From assembly GCA_025602905.1 (NCBI GenBank), contig JAHLKI010000016.1, positions 434,001-498,000 of the forward strand: DNA of 64,000 bases. The letters run 5' to 3'. Both the position numbers and the translations under genes were made by a program. The notes under the pieces are model-generated. The model saw only the letters and a list, made by a program, of their open reading frames with translations, was not told the DNA's origin and did not search any database. Shown here in pieces: positions 22,952-34,013 of the stretch (its first letter is position 1; every line of letters begins with the position of its first letter). This DNA is from Phlyctochytrium arcticum (Eukaryota; Chytridiomycota; Chytridiomycetes; Chytridiales; Chytridiaceae).

Positions 22952-23412
22952 CTCGGAAGGGTCCATCTTGAATTACACCAGAGGAGTGGCTGCAGTGCAG
23001 GAAGTGAGGATTTCCTGACTGCTTTGGGTTTGTAGACGGAACCCTTATTCCACTTTTCAAGAAACCCATTTGGGACGGCAAGGCGTATTATACTCAAAAG
23101 TCAAGGTATTCACTTTCCCTGATGGTCATATGTGATGATCAGAAGACAATCATCAGCATCTTTACCAGATGTGCTGGATCATATCATGACAGCCAAGTGT
23201 TTAAGAGCTCGGAACTGTACACCAACCAAGCCTGCGACTTCTCAGGGGAGGAGTACATTGTTGGCAATTTGGCTTACCAGTGCACACCCACTGTCATTGC
23301 ATCCTACAAAAAGCCTCAATTATGTGGTTGCAAGCTGCGGGTCATCAACAAGAATTGTATAGGCCTGTTTGTTGCCCAAGAAGATGCATATTTTGACATT
23401 TATAGACAATGA
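22691..23412 (+). pseudogene. Decayed PIF/Harbinger (DDE_Tnp_4) transposase
   Basis: Fragments of a Harbinger-type transposase lie in at least two reading frames. An N-terminal piece (about 22735-22800) reads CSCETFHLLANMLRTNPVFY. After a run of 35 G and frame changes, the catalytic part begins at about 23030 with FVDGTLIPLFKKP (first Asp), YYTQKSRYSLSLMVICDD and GSYHDSQVFKSSELY (second Asp). The third acidic site, normally GDSAY, reads GNLAY, so that catalytic Asp is lost. The frame then continues to TPTVIASYKKP and a truncated CIGLF tail. Frameshifts, the G tract and the Asp-to-Asn change all say the copy is dead. It begins about 200 bp to the right of the MULE. Confidence 0.85.
22916..22950 (+). 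repeat. 35-nt poly-G homopolymer
   Basis: An uninterrupted run of 35 G interrupts the Harbinger transposase relic. It could form G-quadruplex structure. Its exact length may be affected by sequencing or assembly. Confidence 0.9.
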
Positions 23413-23515
23413 AGATATGTGATATGTTGTTGGATAATCAGACGCAGCACATTGCACCAATCAACTTCCGTATATTAGAGCTTGTCTTTGAATGCAGCAG
23501 TAATACAACATACCT

Positions 23516-24471
23516 TCAGTTAAAGCCGCGGGCGCGGATTTCCATCAACTTGAGCTCCGCTTGAACCTTGGCTGCTTCCGCGTGGGCCCTGGCTGCTTCC
23601 GCCTCGATTTTGCAAATTGCAAGCTCGTCCTTCCTCAGATTTTCTGTGGCGGCCGCTTCCCAATTCTCTCTGGCCGCAAGACGCTCCTCCATCCTTTGCT
23701 TCAAGGCTAATTCGGCTTCCGCAAGTGTCGTTGTTCGCTCCTCCAAGTGCTCCTCCCCATCCGCATGCTCTTGCTCTCGAGATAACTTCAGCCACTCCTT
23801 GGTTAATTGATTGCGGCGATCCTCTCTTTTCTCTATGGCTTCATTGCACTGGTCATAGGCGCGGTTGTTGACCAAGTCTGCAGCCTGCTGGTGGGGATGA
23901 TTTTTTGGTAGGCATGGGCGTGGACGGGGGACATGCTCCTTTGCTGTGGACCATGACGCGTGGATGGGCTGAGCGCCCCCTCGTTGTCGTTCATGATGGA
24001 CTGCCGGTATGGTGACAAGAAGCGGGCATGGCGGCACCGGTAGAGGGGCTGTCTGATTTGTGTTGTCGATCCGCCAAGATGGCCTTGTACCTAATGTGCT
24101 GATGAGACCACATAAAAATTGGGTCAAGGTCTTCAAAACTAAACAGAACTTGAGGATTCTGTCACAAGTGGAGTCTACCCCCATCTTTGCTTCGGTCATT
24201 AGTAGGCCACCCCCGCTCCTTGGTGGCCGCCAACCTAGAATCCTTTGGATTGCAAAAAGTCAGCAGCTTCCCTGGCTACAGCAATTTTTGTCTTGCTTGA
24301 GTTGCACGGACAACCATTGGCATTGACTTTCCAGTTAAGAAGATGCTGCTGGGGCACTATGGTCCATTTGAAGTACAACAATGATGCCACAGCCTCTTGA
24401 CTTTGTGTGGATGGGTTTCTGTTGCAATAACTAGCAGAGTGGGACAATGAAGGATTTCTGTTGGATGACAT
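23516..24471 (-). pseudogene. Harbinger-associated Myb/SANT-like protein, broken
   Basis: Two minus-strand frames form the relic. The upstream one (24235-24471) contains a SANT-like segment (LLNWKVNANG, KIAVAREAADFLQSKGF). The downstream one (24199 to 23516) continues in another frame with a spacer rich in Pro/His and a long C-terminal coiled coil of Glu/Ala/Arg (for example EERTTTLAEAELALKQRMEE). PIF/Harbinger elements carry such a Myb-like partner that brings the transposase to the element ends, and it lies tail-to-tail with the transposase relic here. A stop and frame change near 24235 breaks it. The assignment of the first part to the SANT fold is from pattern only. Confidence 0.62.
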
Positions 24472-25595
24472 TTGTGTAGATTATGTATGGGTAGATGTGT
24501 GTATGTGCGATATTTTCAGTAGAGTTGTGTGATCGGCCAAAGTCTCAACTTGCAGCCATGCCATGACATCATCTGTGCTACCCATAATATACCCTAGTTT
24601 GGTATAGCTAGGGCTTGGAGCTGGTTTGAGTGCCTCAACTTGAGTGCGCAAATTGCTATTATTACACCCTGGAAGATTAAAATTCCCAGTGCATTGAGTG
24701 CAAGACCTCACAAGAACTGTGGTACTATCCTTGCAAAGTGTAGTTGTCTGGTGTAAGCAGTCTACAATGCGGTATATGGTTTGTTTGCATGATATTCAAC
24801 ATGTGTGTGTGCCAAGCATGGGTTATCCAAACAATGGTAATAGGTTTTACAATTTGGGCATACAGAGAGCACATGGTCTTCAACTGGCAACCGCCACAAC
24901 TGACTACCCTACTGTAGTGGACGTTATTAAAGTGCCTGTTGACTTGGTCATGCACTGATGTGTTTTGATTCCTTACTGGGCATGATGGGAGAGGATGACA
25001 ATTATGCTTTCAAGCTAAATTGTTTTGCTGTCCACTCAAACTACATTCTATAAAGAACGCTGCTTGCCACAGCTAAGTGAGCCAAAAGTGTACTGGATGT
25101 GTGGAAGCCAGTTAAAGCCAACCAAGCCAGTGACTTGAGAAATCAATGCTTCATGCAAAACGTTTTGAGGATTTTCTTTAAGTGGTAATTATTGCTAGGC
25201 AAAATTCCCTGGAAGTCAAGGCGCCTATGGGAAATCATTGAAGTACAGTTGCAACAACCCTGCAGCAGCTTTTATATGAATCCATAATTGGGCCTGTCAG
25301 GTCAATTCTGGCCACACAAAACTTCCTTCAAATCACTATCTACCATTGACTGAATGATTTGCTGCATCTTCAACTAGTTTGGAATGGTCTGCAACAGCTG
25401 GAAGAAACCGCCCTGACTACGTATCTGCGACAATAGCAGGGACGGATGACTTCGCTAGGCAAGGGTTCAGAGGGACTTGTATCAAAATATGCAATGTAAT
25501 ATGATTCAAGAGATGAGGCTGGTTCTTATTTACAAGGGGTGCGAGGCAATGCCTGCTTTATAGGAAAACTACCATCACAGCTAAGTATGGGCGGG

Positions 25596-26075
25596 GGGAT
25601 TTCAACCAGGCAGCTAGCCTGCACTTTCTAACCTGGTGCTTTCCTTTCCTTGGCACTCTGGCCCGTTCTTTGGTGGCGGTCATTCCGGGGTTCCAATGGA
25701 CGTTCTTCTCGGGGCTGTACGGTGCGGGCGATGCGGCTGCCAAGTCTTCAATCTGCACAAAGAGTATTGGACCATGGTGGTCTTGCTCTTGGGTCAGAAG
25801 ATGTTGCAATGCTGGCCTTGGTCTCGCGTTCTTGCGATGCGCTCTGCTGCGCAACCGGTTCAAGGGCGCGTCCTGGCTTGTTGGCCACGCTGCCCACAGA
25901 CATGGCAGATGTCCAAACAATCTCCAAGTCCCAAGGTTGAGGGGAACACTAAACTAGGAGCTGCACGGAATACTACTAGAACAAGGTGGGTCGGGATATA
26001 TACAAAAGGGAGAGCTGGGAAGTCAGGGAACACAGGGGTACTATTGACAGGACAAACAGATAACAATCTGTTACA
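25596..26075 (-). repeat. LTR-like repeat, copy 1
   Basis: Read on the minus strand this copy starts TGTAACAGATTGT, carries a TATATA motif about 75 bp in and, further on, a short frame from an ATG (MSVGSVANKPGRALEPV). It is homologous to 32171-32566 on the plus strand. The TG start at the shared boundary, the TATA and a downstream frame fit an LTR plus leader of a retrotransposon, but no polymerase is present, so this is tentative. Its central part (about 25650-25870) retains far more CpG than the other copy. Confidence 0.5.
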
Positions 26076-26377
26076 GTATCATTCATGGCATCAACCGCCA
26101 GTGAGTTTGGGTCTTACAATGTGTAGGAGAGAGCCTTTGGAAGATGGCAATTCTCTGGCAATTGGCCTAATTCCAATAGTAAAAGAAGCCAGGGTTCAAT
26201 GCTCATTGGGGCATCCCATGCTTGTTGGGCTGTCTGGCACTCATTAAAATGCCCAAGGAATGCATTTTGCTGAGAGCATTGCCTTCAGCATGAGCCCACA
26301 CATTACATATTAGTGCAATTACCCATTCCATTCCTATATATCTGTACTGCCATCAAACTATTTTTCATCCATCAGAT

Positions 26378-26998
26378 TAAGGGTGACCGGTTCACTAGTT
26401 AAAAACGCGGTTTTTACTGACAGAGCTCACTAGTAAAGCCGGGTTACACAGTGCTCAGACAGGCTGCTGAAAAACGTGTTTTCTCAAAGAATGCAATACA
26501 GCGTCCATCTTACGTCCTAACAAGAAAAAGACAACGTATTCGGATTCCTGACGCTAAGGAGCATAGCTGGACAGAGCGCTATTTCTGGAATATTTCTGTC
26601 TATCAGGAGAAAATCCATTTTTTGTGATGCAGTTTGGTAATTTTTACTAATAACCAGCACTTGTCCATCAACCTGACATCAACGCATGCTCTATAGTGAA
26701 AAGACCCTTTGACTCGTCCAATCTCCCTAGTATTTTATACCGACGTGTGAGCATAACTTCGGATCAGACTGACAAAAAAAAAATGCAAAGAGCTTCAACA
26801 TCTTGATTTTTGAAAAAGGGATATTCCAAAAAAAGTGCTCTGTCCAGCTATGCTCCTCAGCGTCAGAAATCCGAATCTGTTGTCCTTTTCTTGTTAGGAT
26901 GTAAGATGGACACTGTATTGCATTCTTTAAGACTCTGTCCAAAGGACTTTGTGACACCAGGCCAAAAACGCGTCAATTATGAACCGGTGACTACCCTT
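26378..26998. mobile_element. Palindromic inverted-repeat element
   Basis: The core arms 26485-26593 and 26821-26929 are inverted copies, 98 of 109 positions identical. Outer ends also correspond: AGGGTGACCGGTTCA at the left and, inverted, TGAACCGGTGACTACCCT at the right. The arms translate to a shared fragment (SYVLTRKRQRIRIPDAKEHS in one arm) that may come from a transposase, but I cannot name the family. This looks like a fold-back or MITE-like derivative made from two copies of one element. Confidence 0.7.
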
Positions 26999-28933
26999 CA
27001 CAACTGCTGGAGCTATACTCTTGTATCAAGAACAAGGGAGCAGGAGCGGGAGAGTTGGGTGTCATAGCAACTATGTGTATTGGCTGGGGAGGCCCCGGGA
27101 ATGCTAGATGGACCTTCCCATTTTTTAGGGTTACAAACAGACCCCAGACTCAGGTTTTTGAGAATAAGTTGGCAATGGCGTTCTGCCATACAATCAAGTG
27201 GCCCAGGGTGGCGAGCAACCAACAGTGGCCTGGTGAACAGGTGAGTGTAATCTTCAACCCATGAATGTCCTAAGCTGATCTACTATCAATAAGTCATCTG
27301 CGGCATTTTCTTTTCCTTTTATCTATCACATTGTACTTTTGATCAGAATCATTTCAGCATATAGTCCCGTTGACAGATAATCCATACCCTTTTGGATTTA
27401 GATCTTAGTAGGAATGCTTTGTGAAAACCACCCAAGTTGTAGGTTGCCCTCATTGCATGCAAGTCATGTTATTATAGTACAGATGTTTGCGGTGTATTCG
27501 AGCAAAAAGAAGCATTTTTGGGTAAGGGAAGAAGAGTGGGGTCATCAGAAAAAAAACAAGTACCTCAGTTTGCTGACTTTGAGGAGTTGGCTACCCAATT
27601 TTCCCAGTTCAGCCACCTAGTCTATCCTCTCCCTACCTTTCAAGTTTAATGCTGGATTTCTGCTGGTACTCTTCTTCTTTAACCTCTTCAAGATGTTCCT
27701 GTCTTCTGTCCAATTCTGTCTGCAAAAATTATTACTTCATCCTGTCCTGCCAGTTCTAAAAGCTAGGGTTGTATCTATGCATCTGTCCATCTGTCCTTTC
27801 TTTCAGACCTTGCTTTACTCCCATGCTTCCTGTTATTTGCTATTGTGTTCTGACATGTCCTGTCTTGCCATGTTTCTTATGCCTCTGTCTTCATGCTCTC
27901 AGCTTCATCTGTATAAATATTTCATTTTTGCGGTGCTTGGGATCACAGTTCCCCAAATTTCTGTTTGCTGTCTGAGCTGTCCTTTGGGATTTTGTTTCCA
28001 TAGTCCTGTCTGGCAAATTCTTTTTCTTGCATGGTCTGGCAGTTCTGTACAAAATTAAAGAATGCTTTCATGCTCAACCTACCCATTTGCAAGGGGGCCA
28101 GCTGATATCTCTCATTGATCTTTTGACTTAAGGCTTCCACCCAGTTGGCTTTCCTCTTGCATCCTTTTCTGTTGGCTCTTTTTCCCACATAGTCAACTCC
28201 TTTCATCTCAGTGCTTGGCTTCTATACTGCTTCAGGTCTACTCTGGGCACTCCTGCCTTTCTGCATGCTTCATTTCACATTTTTCACATTTACTGCTTTT
28301 CTACCTTACCTACTCTTCAACTTTTCTAAACTATATTGCAAAAGCACTGCTGTTTCTTTGTGTTATAGGCCCACATGTTGGTGGATCAACATCTTCACAG
28401 AGTAATGGCCATGAGGTGGAACTTTTGAAAAACACTCAGAACAACTTCCTCACTATGCTTAAATCACAAAGCACCATCTTGTTGGCTGGAAAATCAAATG
28501 TTATGATAGTTGTAGCAAAGTGAGACACATTGGAAAACATGCTGGGTGGGAATAGAGCAAGGTGTGTTGTTGAGGAAAGATAGATAGGTTTAGGGCAGAA
28601 CATGCAGAACAGCAGGACAATGAAATAGTTTAGTGAAATCAACAAAATATTGACTGATCTGTGCAACCCATCACAAGGAGGACAGGTCAGGAACTGTGGC
28701 AAGAAAGTAATCTGCAGGCTGTAAAATGTGTAGAATCTTTCGAGGAAAAGATGCATGACAGACTTTCTACACAACATATGCAATCTCTCTGACATGCTAC
28801 CACATGACTGGGGGGGTGCACTGTGTCACCCTCAGTAGCAAAAATGGCACTGATACAATCCAATGGGATATCGGCATTCCTTTTAAACCCAAGTAAAATT
28901 GGCTATACTCCCATATCTACGGGTTTTCCCCAA

Positions 28934-29022
28934 GCGTCAAGAAAAAGGGAGGGAGGAGGGAGAGAAAGAAGGGAGAAAAGAGAGGAAGAGAGAGGAAAGA
29001 AGGAGGAAAAAAGAGAGAGTTG
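28934..29022 (+). repeat. Purine-rich low-complexity tract
   Basis: A nearly pure A/G stretch made of GGGA, GAAA and GAGA words, inside the CpG-depleted domain. No function is visible. Confidence 0.8.
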
Positions 29023-29765
29023 CAAGGTCTCTTCTATGTTGTTTTCTGCTTGCTGCTTCCACGCTCGCCCCAATGCGAGCCGGGGTCGTGGATTGTGTAG
29101 CTCAAAATGGTGCATCTTGAGCGCAGCATGAACAAAAGCTGTAGATGATCGATATACTCCAGACCATTTACCCAGATGAGACAACAAAAATTCATATTTA
29201 TGTTGGAGCAAGGCATCTACGAGTGCGCTTGATGGTATAGTAGAACTCATACCTAGCGTTTTAGTGCATGTCAGAAGGATACATATTCATTTTGAAATCA
29301 TTCAAAAATCACTCCATCGATTCGCAAGGATATGCACTAGTTTGAAATAACATATATCTCTACGATATCTTCCTATGCCTGTGTTCATGTCTGTGTCTGA
29401 ACTTCCACTAGCTGTATCGACAATCAACGCAACACATGGGAGTCAAATGAGAACCTATTTGATAGAAGCAAGGCGAGGAGACATCAAAGCTTGATGTAGG
29501 AGAGACTTAGCCTAAGGGTGCGCCGGACAGCAGTAACAACTGGGTATGTTGGCTATCATCGCGGAGGGTCAAATGGGAGCCTAGGATCTGAATAGCAGAC
29601 ATTAGAAAGAAGCATAATTGCAGCAAACCAGATGTAGATAACCAAACGCAGATGGCAGTAGGCTATAGTGACCTTTCTGCCTTGCTGGCAAGGAGATCAT
29701 TGACATCATAGCAGGGTACTATTGCTGATTGAGAATGATTCTGGGATGGCAATGCCAGAGCCTTA

Positions 29766-29911
29766 CCGCTCTGCTGGGACCACTGTCCAAGTGGAGCCAC
29801 TTTGCTGGGACCAATGTCCAACTGGAGCCGCTTCCCTGGGACCAATGTCCAGCAATTATTGCCTTTTTGAGCGCAGAGCCGCTTTGCTGGGACCAACGTC
29901 CAAACCCTAAC
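29766..29911 (+). repeat. Minisatellite, four units of about 31 bp
   Basis: The units begin at 29766, 29797, 29828 and 29879 and share CCGCTTTGCTGGGACCAATG with small changes. The third unit carries about 20 extra bases. Confidence 0.85.
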
Positions 29912-32170
29912 TGCCAAAAAACCGTAACTACCAAAGTGTAGCCGTAAAATCCCACTACAGGGTGAAATTTCACTTGTCTTGCCTGTGGAAGCCATCATTT
30001 CAGCATGTATGGTATGGCCATTGTTTTGTTACTTGAGTTATTTGTCAGCTATCCTTTCTGGGTGGGTTCTTCTTGGTTTTCCAATTTTTTCCATCCTGGA
30101 CTGAGCGCACTGTCATTCCATCTTGACCTTTGGTATGACAAGAAACCAGAGACATTCAGGGTGGATGAGCTAGATTTTGAGCAGTGAGACTCTGGGTTCC
30201 CTTCTTTTGGGCAGACTCAGGCTACCTTTTTACAAGCATGTATTACAATGGAAAAATTGGCTAAATACTTGAAAAATACAACTCCACAAGTTGCGGCAAC
30301 TGAACAGTGGTATGGAAGTCCTAGGAAAGCCATGTTATCAAGTCTCCTCTATCCAACCACTTCTCAGCGGATATCTACTACAAATGGCTGGATAGTGCTG
30401 TCTAAGGGCAGCAACATCAAACGCACCAGAGATGCCAGAGATTAACCCTCTGAGCCTAAATTTAGGTTGGGAAACGCTTAGCCTAATCCCAAATTTTGAA
30501 ATTCTTAAAATATTTTTTGTAACTTTTATGATGTGCGCTTATGGAATGGTTGCCCCAAACGATAGCTACCACCTCAGATGCACCTCAGTATTGTGCGTAG
30601 CTGTCAAGTCTCTGAAATTTTTTCCAAAGATTTGGGTAAACACCTTGGAACGCATTTTGAATTAGGGAGAATTCCAGAAGATTTCAAATTCCAAAAGATC
30701 ATGTTGTGACAAATTTTGGATCGGCAAATGCGTAAACAAATATTAGCTACAAAAAGTGTTCTGTAGTTATGGGATTATTGCCCCGGATCTTCTCTCTGAT
30801 ACTGTATGGTTCAATTCTAATGGGCTTAAAAGTTTCAGTCCAAAGTATTTTTTGCCAGCCAGAGACCACATTTACTGCAAATTCGTGACAAAACAATAAT
30901 AGCAAACACAATATCTGAGCTTACGAGCTGACATATGCCTTTTCTGAAAGCCTTTTTGATCCTGTATTGATAATGTGCGAAAACAAAGATTGGGTAACCA
31001 TTAGGATTCCTTTCTGTGATGTTTTCAAGGAAAAATTTAGAAACCTAAATTTAGGTTGCTAAAACCATGGCTCAGTGTAGAAAAGTGGCCACTTGGGGCC
31101 TTGTGGCATGCAGCAACAGGGTGGTACCCTTGTGCTAATCGGACACAATGCTACCAAAAATATGTCAGCCCAAGAAAGGGGAAGTTTGGATAATGGTCAG
31201 ACAAAGTTGAGGGTCAAGATTGTTGCAATGGTTGACATTTGAAGGGACCAGATAGCATGTGTGTTAAAAACTGCAAATTTTGTACTTCTAGTTTGGGAAA
31301 CTGTTGATCCATTTTTAAACAACATTTGTCTAGCGAGTAGCAGGGACAGAAGACTTCAAAAGTGAAGGACAACTATAGAGTAGGTTGCATACAGGGTACA
31401 GGGTACAACACAAGGTGGGACTGGGTGCCCTTCTATCGGGGAGCGCGCTGCCGCTCCCTTTTTATACCCAGACCTCATTGCTCTTGTGCCATTCCTGCGT
31501 CTTGCTTGCATGGTTTGTTGGTACTCTTGCTCCTTTCCATGTAATATTGTGGATGTGGTACCACGTATGTGGGAATGTGCTGAGCATTTTACCCCAAAGC
31601 ATAGTAGGAGGGTATGAATAATCAAAAAGTTGGAGTTATAAATGTGACTCCAGATCTCTCATTTCTCGAAAAATCACACATGACAGGAAAGCAAAGAATG
31701 AAAGGAAGAAAAAAGGAGAAAGAATAACAAATGATGGAATAGGTAGGTATCTTCATAGACAGAGAAACAAGCTGGATCTGATTCAATCTCTGCCTCATGT
31801 CAATGGAATGAAAGATCAGAGATCAATTCTCAAAGAAAGACATGCATGAAAGATCAAGGAAGAGAAGAATCAAAGCATTTCAAAAGAAGTATGGAAAGAC
31901 CAAAAATAAATAAATGGGAAGAACAGAGCGGAATGAATTGAAGGGATCAGCATGTTGTTAAAAATTAAGGCTCAGTATACAGGCAGAACAAACAGAGACA
32001 AAAGAAAAGGGAAGACACCTTATTTGTGGCCATAGTTTTGCTATTTGCATCATCATTACCAGTTTCTTTTGGGAGTATTGAAGGCATTCCCACAGAACTT
32101 CCTTTGTTCATTGAGCAAGACAGTGAGTGATTTACCAGCACAATGCACAACACTCACAAACCACATTCTG

Positions 32171-32566
32171 TGTAACAGATTGTCCACTGTTTGTCCTGTA
32201 GATAGTACCCTCGAGTTTCCTGACTTTCCAGCTCCCCCTTTGGTATATAACCCAATCGACCGTGTCCTAGTAGTATTCTGTGCGGTGCCTAGTTTATACA
32301 ACCTTTGGACTTTGGAATTCTTTCCAGATCTGCCATATCTGTGGGATGCATTGCCAACTCTTGCAAAAACTCAAGACCATTGTCCCCAAGAGCAGGACCA
32401 ACATAGTCCAATACTCGTGGTGCAGATTGAAGCTACATGGCAGAGCCCAAGAAGAGCCTCGATTGGAAACCCGGAATGGTTGCCACTGAAAAACAGGCCA
32501 GAGTGCCCAAGGAAAGGAAAGAACTTAGGCTGGAAGGTGCAGACTAGCTGCACTGTTGAAATCCCC
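32171..32566 (+). repeat. LTR-like repeat, copy 2
   Basis: This is the inverted partner of 25596-26075. It starts TGTAACAGATTGTCC, has TATATAACCC and ends at the same TTGAAATCCCC boundary, with an internal deletion of several tens of bases and loss of most CpG relative to copy 1. Confidence 0.55.
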
Positions 32567-33998
32567 TGACCTTGAATTAATATTTTGTTTTCTGCTTGAG
32601 TACACATCCCTTGAACCTCCAACTACCAATGCATCCATCTCTGTTATTGTCACACATGACAGTCTGCAAAAAGCCATGCATGTTGTCCAATCACTTTCTT
32701 TTGGTATCCTGGCACGCATTTTGAATATCCTGGACTATTACAATCTTTGCAAAGCGGTCTCAGCCAAAAAGTAGCAAGCCTCCAGCAATGTCAATTTCCC
32801 TCTTGCACCTTTTGATAAATAATTGTTGGTGTGCATGTTGGGAGCCATGGCTTTTTGCTAGCATCCAGAGGTATGGTATCTAGCAAGTGTTTGTCTTGTT
32901 GGTGAACAAACAATGTTGCCACCTTGCTTTGAGATTGTAATCTCCATTCTGAATTGAACAGTGCCTTGTCCTTCTCTGATGTATCATGTTTACACACTGC
33001 GCGCCCATTACACATATGGGATTTAAAGGGATGTTAGAAGTTTATACATTGTTTGAAGGGATGTCATGTTTGAAAATAATCTCACTTTATAGAAGGGGGA
33101 GATCAATCACAAGAGCCATGAAACAATTGTTTGGCATTCAGCAAAAAAATGGGTGCAACTGCGTTATCCTTTCAGCACTTGCATTCAAGCGGCAGGGCCA
33201 TATTACAACTGTGGTTTTGATTGGTGGTGTTTCAAACTTCTGTTATTGTTTGTTTATTATGACTGCTAGTTGTGCATTGACATCAGAGCATTAATATGTG
33301 GTTCTAGTGTGATCTATCCTATAGGTGTTGCTTACAGAGTGGTGCAGCAACACCAAAAGTGAAAAATGTACTTGAATTTGCATTTCCATTGTAGTGCCAT
33401 GTAATGTCTTATAGTTTCCTACCACATTTCAAGCACAACAGAATAAGACTTAAAATAGACACAATGCTGATAAATAGGGCAAAGTGTGTTTTGTTCCCTT
33501 TTGCCAAGTGTACTTCCCACACATAAATCATCTGCACTGGGTGAACAAAGAACACACACTTACCCTTGCCACAGCCAAAGCTCTCTTGGCATTACAAGCA
33601 GAAACCAACCCGAAAGATGCCCATCTCCTAACTGATATCAACCTTGTGTGCCACCCTACCTCCAAGTGCCATGCCAAATCAATTGGGATGCTGGCCGGGG
33701 CTACAAAACAACCTTCATCCCAAAACATCTACATCTCGAAGGCTAGAGTATCGGAAGTGTCCAGGCAAGGTATCAAAAAGAAAAAGTTTGGTGGAGTCTT
33801 ATATACAAGTTGGATGTTCCTGGGAATATTGATATTCTTTTGCAGAGTCATTCTCCTGAAAGTTTCAGAACTGCTACTAGTCCTCATAGAGAAATTAATG
33901 CCTCGATGCCTGCAGCATTTGGGACTCGATTTGCAGGACTTTGTTCTTATTGCAAGAAACCTGTATTGGTGCCTTGTGTTTCAGATCAGGGAAGGGGC

Positions 33999-34013
33999 GG
34001 GGGGGGGGGGGGG
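33999..34013 (+). repeat. 15-nt poly-G run
   Basis: A second G homopolymer in the CpG-depleted domain, preceded by GGGGC. Confidence 0.9.

Noticed and set aside
29766..29911. CRISPR-like array
   Set aside because: Units are contiguous tandem repeats without unique spacers, and the genome is eukaryotic.
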